From Candidatus Brockarchaeota archaeon (lineage in GTDB: Archaea; Thermoproteota; EX4484-205; JAAOZP01), in assembly GCA_017601245.1 (NCBI GenBank), contig JAFNJB010000055.1, forward strand, positions 1 to 39,845: DNA of 39,845 bases, given 5' to 3'. Shown in pieces: positions 33,827 through 39,845 of the stretch (the first letter of the stretch is position 1; the number at the start of each line of letters is the position of its first letter). A model generated the notes under the pieces. It was not told where the DNA came from, did not search any database, and saw only the letters and a list, made by a program, of their open reading frames with translations. Made by a program: the position numbers and the translations under genes.

Positions 33827-33844
33827 AAGCAAAAAGCTGGCTAA
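33827..33844 (+). other. 18-nt BHB intron in the anticodon loop of tRNA-Pro
   Basis: Central helix AGCC (33821-33824) pairs perfectly with GGCT (33839-33842); the bulges are TGA and AAG; the inner helix is AGC/GCT with an AAAAA loop. Cutting after the second base of each bulge removes 33827-33844, between positions 34 and 35 rather than the canonical 37/38. Confidence 0.75.
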
Positions 33845-33985
33845 GGGCGCTGGCGACCTGGGTTCAAATCCCGGCGACCCCATATTCTATTGTCAAATGG
33901 GACTTCTGTTACAAGTTTAAAATAACGTTGTAACCTATAGCGGATTGCGAAAAGTTTATACATAATACTGCTTAACGAATACAGA

Positions 33986-34213
33986 TTGCCCACTTACTAT
34001 TGTCCGGATTGCGGTGGAGAACTCAAGTACGAGCCTGCCACCAAGCTCTACATTTGTAAAGCCTGCGGGAGAGTTTACGGATTTGAGGAACTTAAGCTGA
34101 CAAGAGAGAGGTTTCTTAAGTCGGTGATGGAAAGCGAAGAAGAGAAGAGGAAAAGGCAGAGGAGAGAAATAGTTAAATGGTGGCTTGGCAAAAAGTCTGA
34201 AGAAGAATCCTAA
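33986..34213 (+). CDS. Small zinc-ribbon protein
   Basis: A 75-residue protein with a TFIIB-like zinc ribbon: CPDCGGEL (residues 6-9) and CKACGRVYGFEEL (24-27), then a highly charged helix (EEEKRKRQRREIVKWWLGKKSEEES). The start TTG at 33986 has TTTATAC centred about 27 nt upstream, so it is leaderless. The function is unknown; nucleic-acid binding or a small regulatory role is plausible. Confidence 0.78.
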   Translation: MPTYYCPDCGGELKYEPATKLYICKACGRVYGFEELKLTRERFLKSVMESEEEKRKRQRREIVKWWLGKKSEEES

Positions 34214-34265
34214 AATAGTTTTTCAGTAAATTTTTAAAAGTCTAGCAGCTTCGGGCTATTGCAAA

Positions 34266-35525
34266 ATGAATGCTTCAACCAGCCGTTTCAACCCTCTCAA
34301 TGTAAGCGATCAAGATAGACACTACGTCGAGCAGATAATGCTTGACGTGAAAAGGAGAGGTGATGAGGCACTCTTGGATTATACATCTCGTCCTAAACCT
34401 TTCGATAACGTCAACCTTTCAAAAGATAAGCTTATGGTAAGTAGGAAGGAGCTGGAAGAGTCTGAAGAATATTTGCAAAGTGATGTTAAGAAGGCGATTT
34501 CCTTCATGATGGAGAGAATTAGGAAAATAGTGAGGTTTCAAATGAAGATGCTTTCATCAAGTACTTTCAGTGATAATGGATTAAAATACTGTTTACGCTT
34601 TCATCCCTTGGAAAAAATCGGAGTGCTTGTACCCGGAGGGAGAGCCGTGTATGTTTCAACCCTAGTAATGGCTGCTTATCCAGCTGTCCTAGTCGGTGTA
34701 AAGGAGATAAATGTATTAACTCCTCCTCGGCAAGATGGTTCTGTAAATCCGGCAGTTCTCTATGCTGCTAAATTAATGGGTTTGAAAAGAGTTTATAGGT
34801 GTAACATGGTAGCTGGTGTGGGTGCACTAACATTCGGTACTGAGACGATTCCGAGAGTTGAGAAAATAATGGGTCCTGGAAACAGGTTCGTAACTCTAGC
34901 GAAAATGATTGCAAACAGCTATGGTGTATCCATAGATATTCCAGCGGGCCCATCGGAACTTGTTGTCCTGGCAGACTCGAGTGCAAATCCTAGATTCATA
35001 GCCTTAGACTTAATTGCTCAGGCAGAACATTCACCTGATTCCTTTTTAGCTCTAATTACAAATTCAAAGGAATTAGCCGAGTCTGTTGAAAAAGAATTTC
35101 AAGAATTATCAAAGGAATATGGCTTAGGTGCAAAGGTGAATATTTACTTAGTTGAATCGATTGAAGATGGTTTAGAGAAATGTAACTCTTTAGCACCTGA
35201 ACATGTTTCTCTTCAAGTTAGGAATCCAAATAAACTTCTCAATAAGCTTACAACAGCTGGCACTGTTTTTCTTGGAAAATCTTCGCCGCCAGCGGTAGGA
35301 GATTATGTATCAGGAAGTAACCACATTCTTCCAACTGGCGGATATGCTAAAGTAAGGGGTGGTGTTACAATACTTGACTATCTTAGAATCGTCTCATACC
35401 AATACTTCTCAATTAAATATTTGAAGAAAGTTGCTAAATACGTTAAGGTGTTAAGTGAAATGGAGGGGCTGCCTCTTCACGGAGTAAGTGTAGAATCGAG
35501 AATTGAGAGGAAGACGACATTATGA
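34266..35525 (+). CDS. hisD: Histidinol dehydrogenase
   Basis: Makes the last two steps of histidine synthesis, oxidising histidinol to histidine with NAD and zinc. All key residues are visible: zinc ligands Q252 and H255 (AQAEHSPDS), D346 (GDYVSGSNH) and H405 (LHGVS); catalytic E312-H313 (LAPEHVSL). 419 residues is normal. It is not next to any other his gene and shares an ATGA overlap with the GPN GTPase, so its operon context does not reflect its pathway. PRPP, the start substrate of the pathway, is made by prs in this window. Confidence 0.95.
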   Translation: MNASTSRFNPLNVSDQDRHYVEQIMLDVKRRGDEALLDYTSRPKPFDNVNLSKDKLMVSRKELEESEEYLQSDVKKAISFMMERIRKIVRFQMKMLSSSTFSDNGLKYCLRFHPLEKIGVLVPGGRAVYVSTLVMAAYPAVLVGVKEINVLTPPRQDGSVNPAVLYAAKLMGLKRVYRCNMVAGVGALTFGTETIPRVEKIMGPGNRFVTLAKMIANSYGVSIDIPAGPSELVVLADSSANPRFIALDLIAQAEHSPDSFLALITNSKELAESVEKEFQELSKEYGLGAKVNIYLVESIEDGLEKCNSLAPEHVSLQVRNPNKLLNKLTTAGTVFLGKSSPPAVGDYVSGSNHILPTGGYAKVRGGVTILDYLRIVSYQYFSIKYLKKVAKYVKVLSEMEGLPLHGVSVESRIERKTTL

Positions 35526-36295
35526 AAGTCATCTTCCTAATAGGTACTGCGGGAAGTGGTAAAACTACTTTCGTAAAAAATTTTTCTGAGTGGATTGAGA
35601 GTAAGGGCGTTGACGTTGCAAGAATTAATTTAGACCCAGGTGTTGTTAGCCTACCATATACTGCTGATTTCGACGTTAGAGAATACGTTAACACTGAGAA
35701 GATTATGAAAGACCTTGGACTAGGACCCAATAGTGCTTTAACTGTTGCCTCCGACTTGATAGCTGTAAAAGTACATGAAATTAGTGATGAGATCGAAGAA
35801 ATGGACTATGAAATTGCTGTCGTCGATACACCGGGCCAAATAGAATTATTCGCATTCAGACCTGTAGGAAGAGTATTTTCAGAAAGCTTTTTGAAGGGCC
35901 CCAGAATGGTAATATACCTCTTTGACTACACGCTCATGCTCGAACCCCTTGGTTTTCTCTCCTCCCTGTATTTGAGTATATCAGTCTATGCATCTCTCGC
36001 TATCCCGCAGCTGAACGTAATTAATAAAGTGGATTTAGTAGAGCCACGTTTGGTAAGGAGAATTAGCGAATGGTATTCTAACCCGCTAACATTATACGAA
36101 GCCATTAGGAAGTACTATAAGGGTGAAAAACTGAAATTGGGTCAGGAGCTTTCCAAGGCGCTACCGATGTTAAGCAGTTTGAATAAGCCTATTCCCGTCT
36201 CAGCTTTGACTATGGAAGGCTTTGTGGACGTTTACTCGCAAGTTACCAGAATCCTCGGTACTGGAGAGGAGTTTTCACAAGAACAGGCTGTTTAG
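35522..36295 (+). CDS. GPN-loop GTPase
   Basis: A homodimeric GTPase of the GPN/Gpa family, whose eukaryotic members assist RNA polymerase II assembly; the archaeal role is not settled. Walker A is GTAGSGKT (8-15), the signature GPN is at 68-70 (LGLGPNSALTVA), then VVDTPGQIELF and the base-recognition NKVD. 257 residues is typical. It overlaps the hisD stop by 4 nt. Confidence 0.93.
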   Translation: MKVIFLIGTAGSGKTTFVKNFSEWIESKGVDVARINLDPGVVSLPYTADFDVREYVNTEKIMKDLGLGPNSALTVASDLIAVKVHEISDEIEEMDYEIAVVDTPGQIELFAFRPVGRVFSESFLKGPRMVIYLFDYTLMLEPLGFLSSLYLSISVYASLAIPQLNVINKVDLVEPRLVRRISEWYSNPLTLYEAIRKYYKGEKLKLGQELSKALPMLSSLNKPIPVSALTMEGFVDVYSQVTRILGTGEEFSQEQAV

Positions 36296-36352
36296 AGGGG
36301 TCTTTTGACTACCGGAAAATTTATTAAACCATCGTGAAAATCCCTCAGTGAT

Positions 36353-37234
36353 TTGCCGGCGTTCCAAGAAGCCGAGAGTATATCAGGTGATTACGTTAAA
36401 CAGATTGAAGAGGAGCTCAAGAAGCAAAAGGAGAAACTTAAAGAGCTTGTTGAAAAAAGGAGGCGATTGAAGGAGGAAATCATAGAAATAACCAAGCGGA
36501 TTGATGAAAATGTAGCGAGGAGAAATGAGATTAATCAGCAAATTAAGAAAATCAAAGAGGAAATAGCTCAATTGAGGGCTTCAGAGAAAAACCTTAGGGA
36601 TGAGATTGAAAGGAAGAGGGTTGTTGTAAAAAGCCGTTCTAAGAAGATAAGGATAAGCGAAAGGGAAGCAAGAGCAATGCTTTCAAGGCTCGAATGGAGA
36701 CTGGCAACTGAACACCTTGACCCTAAGGAAGAGGCAGAGCTTGTAAGAGAGATTGAGAGAGCAAGGCTCTTACTGAAGGAAGTAGAGTCGATCATCAGTA
36801 TGAAGAAGAACATGGAAGATTTCGAAAATAAAATCGAAGAAATAAGGTCTATGATTATTCAGAAGAGTAATGAAAAAGCTAAATTGGTTGAAACATCAAA
36901 CTTCTACCATAATACTATTAAGGGGCTGTTGGAAGAGAGGAAAATTAAGAGGGAGGAATTATCTAAGCTGGATGCTGAAATAGCGGAGGCTAGGAAAAAG
37001 AAGGACGAGCTTTTTATGAAAATGGTTGAGATAGACGCTAAATCCTATTTGGCTAAGATGAGGCGAATACTAATGTTGCAAGAAGAACAGGCTAAGCGTT
37101 TGAAAATAGAGGAGGCGATAAAAAGCAAGCTCGCTATGGATGCTCAAGAGAAGCTCAAACGTGGTGAAACCTTAGACTGGGAAGAGTTTAAGGCGCTTGT
37201 AGAAGCTCAAAGCGGCCAGTTTCCAATGAAGTAA
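36353..37234 (+). CDS. Archaeal coiled-coil protein (COG1340-like)
   Basis: A 293-residue protein that is almost entirely coiled coil, with heptads running from about residue 13 to 250 and very many Lys, Glu and Arg. A break with SRSKKIRISEREARAMLSRLEWRLATEHLDPKEE in the middle (about 95-130) is recognisable in the archaeal family COG1340. No ATPase head is present, so it is not an SMC protein. The start TTG has a TATA-like TTTATTAAAC about 30 nt upstream. The function is unknown; a structural or complex-bridging role is a guess. Confidence 0.8.
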   Translation: MPAFQEAESISGDYVKQIEEELKKQKEKLKELVEKRRRLKEEIIEITKRIDENVARRNEINQQIKKIKEEIAQLRASEKNLRDEIERKRVVVKSRSKKIRISEREARAMLSRLEWRLATEHLDPKEEAELVREIERARLLLKEVESIISMKKNMEDFENKIEEIRSMIIQKSNEKAKLVETSNFYHNTIKGLLEERKIKREELSKLDAEIAEARKKKDELFMKMVEIDAKSYLAKMRRILMLQEEQAKRLKIEEAIKSKLAMDAQEKLKRGETLDWEEFKALVEAQSGQFPMK

Positions 37235-37306
37235 TACAAAGCATAATCCTTTTATACATACGAAAATTTTTAATAATAAGGGTCTTATCAGGTTTTCTAG
37301 AGTCTC

Positions 37307-38419
37307 TTGGAAGAAAGCGCTAAGAGAGTGCTAATCCTATGCGTCGACTTAGATGATGATATAGGTAATAAAACTGGTTTAGAGACTCCCATAATAGGGA
37401 GGGAAAATGTGTTGAGAGCAGCGGAGAGGCTTGCCCTCTTAGATCCTGAAGAAGCCGATTCAAACGCTATGTTCGCCTCCGTAAAGCTTTCAGATGATTT
37501 TTCAAAATCAGGTTATTTAACCGAAGTCTGTGTAGTCAGTGGTTTAAAAAACGGGGGGCTCGACGCTTCTAGAAAGGCCATGAGTGAAATAATGCATGTT
37601 GCAAAACTATTTTCCCCCTCAGAAGTTTACGTTGTTACTGACGGTTTCGGAGAAGAAGATATAGAGCCTGTCTTAAAAGCTAGATTACCCTTAGCAGGGG
37701 TTAGAAGGGTGGTTGTTAAACAGAGCCGTGCAATAGAAGAGTCTTACATAGTCCTCGGAAGGTATTTGAAGATGCTATTTACTGATCCGAGGTTTAAAAG
37801 ATGGGTCTTAGGGCTCGGGGGATTATTGATAACATTATTTACCGTTTTAAGCCATTTTAGATCGTACGAGGAAGTAAACACAGTATTCTGGAGTATAGTC
37901 GGCATAACAATACTAATAAAGGGTCTCGATTTAGATAAGTGGTTCTCGTCGGGTCTTAAGCAAATATACGGTGAAAACTTGCCTCCGACAATGCTCGTGT
38001 TTAAAACCTTATTTTTATTCACAGGGCTCTCCCTGGTTTTCTTCACATTCTATACTGGGTATTTTATGGAGAAGGAAGGCGAGGTTTTCATGGCGATTTT
38101 AGGAAAATTCATCGCGCAAACAATTGATATTTTCCTCCTTGGTATTGCCTTAATACTCATAAGCGGCTCATTTAAATACCCGCTTAGAATCTCTAACATA
38201 CGGGACTCTCTCTCCATGCTAGTGAACCTTTTGGCTCTTGCTCCGCTTATTAAAACATTGGGTATAGCCGCATACCTGCCTTCTTTCGATCTAAGACTTC
38301 TATTGTACGTGAGCATACTTACCATAGTCCTCATATACGCTGTTAACATACTCGTTTTTCTTGTAGTAAGATTTCTATCATCTCTCTTGAAGATTTTTAA
38401 AATAGCCGTTGAAGAATAA
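37307..38419 (+). CDS. DUF373 family integral membrane protein
   Basis: A 370-residue archaeal protein. The N-terminal soluble domain (about 1-150) has the DUF373 signature LILCVDLDDDIGNKTGLETPIIGRENVLRAAERLALLDPEEADSN in part, with an acidic cluster that could hold a metal, then SEVYVVTDGFGEEDIEP. Five or six hydrophobic segments follow from residue 165. The start TTG has TTTTTAATAA about 32 nt upstream. It is 7 nt before the cis-prenyltransferase gene and probably co-transcribed, which hints at a role near lipid or glycan carriers. Confidence 0.85.
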   Translation: MEESAKRVLILCVDLDDDIGNKTGLETPIIGRENVLRAAERLALLDPEEADSNAMFASVKLSDDFSKSGYLTEVCVVSGLKNGGLDASRKAMSEIMHVAKLFSPSEVYVVTDGFGEEDIEPVLKARLPLAGVRRVVVKQSRAIEESYIVLGRYLKMLFTDPRFKRWVLGLGGLLITLFTVLSHFRSYEEVNTVFWSIVGITILIKGLDLDKWFSSGLKQIYGENLPPTMLVFKTLFLFTGLSLVFFTFYTGYFMEKEGEVFMAILGKFIAQTIDIFLLGIALILISGSFKYPLRISNIRDSLSMLVNLLALAPLIKTLGIAAYLPSFDLRLLLYVSILTIVLIYAVNILVFLVVRFLSSLLKIFKIAVEE

Positions 38420-38426
38420 GTTCTAA

Positions 38427-39230
38427 ATGCGGAAGCTCCTGGGAAGCTTAGCGTTTAGGATTTCGAGAAATAGGCTTTCAATTTGGCTTTATGAGAAAAG
38501 CCTACTTAAACAAGTAAGCCAACTACCAATGCCCAATCACATAGGTATAATCATGGACGGTAATAGGAGATGGGCTGAACTAAAGGGTCTAGATAAGTCC
38601 CTTGGACACGTCTTTGGCGCTAAAAAAGTCGAGGACGTCCTTAAGTGGTGTTACGATTTGGGAATAAAAACCTTGACTCTCTACGTTCTTTCCACGGAGA
38701 ATCTTAAGAGGCCACCTGAAGAAATACAGCTGATACTAAGCTTGTTCAAGGAAAAGCTTGTGGAAATTATGAATAAGGGGATTCTGCATGAAAAACAAGT
38801 CCGTTTCAAGGTCATCGGGAGGAGAGATCTCATCCCCATTGAAATTATGCAGTTGATAGAGAAGCTTGAAAAAGAGACCGAGGGATATTCGTCACACTAC
38901 TTGAATATAGCCTTTGCATACGGTGGGAGGGCTGAAATAGTTGATGCTGTAAGAAGCATTGCCCGTGATGTCTCGAAAAAACTACTGGATCCTGAAAGCA
39001 TAGATGAAGAGACTATTTCAAGCCGGCTGTATACTGCGCACCTTCCTCAGCCAGACCCGGATTTAATAATAAGAACATCGGGGGAAGAGAGGCTTAGCAA
39101 TTTTCTACTCTGGCAATCTGCTTACAGTGAATTAGTGTTCATAGATGTTTACTGGCCTGAATTCAGGAAAATAGACCTTTTAAGAGCCATAAGGACATAC
39201 CAAAAGAGGAAGAGAAGGTTTGGCCTTTAG
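38427..39230 (+). CDS. uppS: cis-Prenyltransferase (UppS-like polyprenyl diphosphate synthase)
   Basis: Extends an isoprenoid diphosphate with cis units to make the lipid carrier used for protein glycosylation. The catalytic Asp is D44 in IGIIMDGNRRWAE; family blocks include LYVLSTENLKRP, AFAYGGRAEIVDAVR, and the C-terminal LIIRTSGEERLSNFLLWQSAYSE with FIDVYWPEF. 267 residues is usual. The N-terminal extension of about 35 residues is amphipathic and basic. The stop overlaps the M24 peptidase gene on the opposite strand by 4 nt. Confidence 0.94.
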   Translation: MRKLLGSLAFRISRNRLSIWLYEKSLLKQVSQLPMPNHIGIIMDGNRRWAELKGLDKSLGHVFGAKKVEDVLKWCYDLGIKTLTLYVLSTENLKRPPEEIQLILSLFKEKLVEIMNKGILHEKQVRFKVIGRRDLIPIEIMQLIEKLEKETEGYSSHYLNIAFAYGGRAEIVDAVRSIARDVSKKLLDPESIDEETISSRLYTAHLPQPDPDLIIRTSGEERLSNFLLWQSAYSELVFIDVYWPEFRKIDLLRAIRTYQKRKRRFGL

Positions 39231-39845
39231 GAAGTAAGTCTAACCGGGCCAGAATCAGTTATTAAGTAGGTATCCTCCATTCTAACTCCACCAACGCCGG
39301 GTATGTAAATCCCAGGCTCTATGGTTATGACGTTCCCCGCCTTAAGCTCATCAGTGCTAAAAGGGGTTATACTAGGGGGCTCATGAATGTCGATTCCAAC
39401 CCCGTGCCCGAGCCCGTGTGCAAAATACTTATCAAAACCATATTCTGCAAGTATTTCGCAAGCATACTTATCCAGTTCGCAAACCTTAACTCCTGGGAAA
39501 GCTTTTTTCTCAACGGCCTTCTTTGATTCTTCAACGGCTTCAATCATCTCCATGAGCGTGTTATTCTCACCATTTCCCTTGAACAATATTGTCCTCGTCA
39601 AATCACTCTTGTAATTCAAATAGTCTGCTCCAGCGTCTAAAAGCACGATCTCTCCTTTTCTTAATCTCCTAGAAGACGGAGTGAAGTGAGGGTTTGAAGA
39701 ATCTTCTCCGAATGCTACTATTGTTTCAAAAGCTGGTTTTAGAGCTCCTTTTAAAACGATTGCACTATTATACTTACATGCAACTTCTATTTCAGAAATT
39801 CCCTCTTCCAATTCTTCAAAAACTTCTCTCACCGTTATGCTCGCT
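39227..39845 (-). CDS. M24-family aminopeptidase (Xaa-Pro type), N-terminus outside window
   Basis: A metallopeptidase that removes residues before proline from short peptides. Only the catalytic domain is inside; the frame is open to the right edge, so the GTG at 39832 is not the real start. The five metal ligands of the pita-bread fold are all seen: Asp in LLDAGADY, Asp in SDLTRT, His in HGLGHGVGIDIHEPP, Glu in TIEPGIYIPG and Glu in GVRMEDTYLI. Xaa-Pro dipeptidase is more likely than methionine aminopeptidase because of the sequence around HEPP and the preceding visible N-domain linker. Confidence 0.9.
   Translation of the reverse strand, partial: ASITVREVFEELEEGISEIEVACKYNSAIVLKGALKPAFETIVAFGEDSSNPHFTPSSRRLRKGEIVLLDAGADYLNYKSDLTRTILFKGNGENNTLMEMIEAVEESKKAVEKKAFPGVKVCELDKYACEILAEYGFDKYFAHGLGHGVGIDIHEPPSITPFSTDELKAGNVITIEPGIYIPGVGGVRMEDTYLITDSGPVRLTS

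Larger units (their letters stand above)
33774..33882 (+). tRNA. tRNA-Pro(GGG) with two non-canonical introns
   Basis: The 109-nt gene matures to 75 nt. The acceptor is GGGGTCG/CGACCCC with A73; the T arm is CTGGG TTCAAAT CCCGG. Exons are 33774-33788, 33805-33826 and 33845-33882. After removing 33789-33804 the D arm reads GTCT AGCTTGGTCTA GGAT, a textbook D loop. After removing 33827-33844 the anticodon arm is CCAGC CTGGGGC GCTGG, giving anticodon GGG and G37, both expected for Pro. No CCA is encoded. The promoter TATA box is about 28 nt upstream. A GAA (Phe) reading is possible if the second intron is shifted, but its BHB fold is poorer. Confidence 0.9.

Noticed and set aside
33774-33882. 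tRNA-Phe(GAA) with an intron at the canonical 37/38 site
   Set aside because: The central helix there would have a G-A mismatch and no inner helix, and the D arm and G37 fit Pro; the 34/35 site gives a perfect central and inner helix.
1-39845. CRISPR arrays, insertion sequences, integrases or prophage genes
   Set aside because: No regularly spaced repeats, terminal inverted repeats or transposase or integrase motifs were seen on either strand.

Overview
The window is a gene-dense stretch of a thermophilic crenarchaeal (Thermoproteota) chromosome, most like Desulfurococcales-type genomes in gene content; I cannot fix the genus. The evidence is ribosomal proteins eS26 and eS30, RNA polymerase subunit Rpo12, GatD/GatE, archaeal Nop5/fibrillarin, CdvA, Gins23, Hel308, archaeal TATA boxes about 25-30 nt before many start codons (largely leaderless genes, often starting with TTG), and RNA introns with bulge-helix-bulge (BHB) folds. 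I see no insertion sequence, prophage or CRISPR array.

Layout. 1-3260 (minus): threonyl-tRNA synthetase (cut by the window edge), a small Cys-rich protein, then an eS26 / PadR regulator / CDP-alcohol phosphatidyltransferase operon. 3349-7410: prolyl-tRNA synthetase and RNase HII (plus), converging on fibrillarin, Nop5 and a small ORF (minus). 7411-9035: a looser region with a broken copy of eS30, a membrane-anchored hypothetical protein and intact eS30. 9036-15544 (plus): a membrane-anchored GH51 arabinofuranosidase, Elp3, GatE and GatD. 15541-16511 (minus): a small basic protein with weak eL22 resemblance and an ECF transporter S component behind a palindromic operator. 16870-22287: PRPP synthetase, a TrmG10-type tRNA methyltransferase and RNase Z (plus), a UPF0200 kinase (minus), ThpR and the CCA enzyme (plus). 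22274-24120: a DUF72 protein (minus) and adenylosuccinate synthetase (plus).

24133-33272 is a cell-division and replication block: cdvA, hel308, mcm and gins23 on minus; rfcS and rfcL on plus; then a winged-helix protein and a divergent Orc1/Cdc6-like ATPase on minus. 33385-33882 holds rpo12, a strong promoter followed by a perfect long hairpin (candidate RNA), and tRNA-Pro. 33986-39845 carries a zinc-ribbon protein, hisD, a GPN-loop GTPase, a coiled-coil protein, a DUF373 membrane protein, a cis-prenyltransferase and the end of an M24 peptidase.

The strongest discovery is in purA. Its GDEGKGK active-site motif is interrupted by 20 nt that break the frame, and these 20 nt lie exactly between the predicted cut sites of a BHB fold. 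Removing them restores the frame and the motif. It therefore looks like a very small BHB intron in a protein-coding mRNA. The same geometry predicts two non-canonical introns (16 and 18 nt) in tRNA-Pro(GGG), which supports the idea that this genome uses the splicing endonuclease widely.
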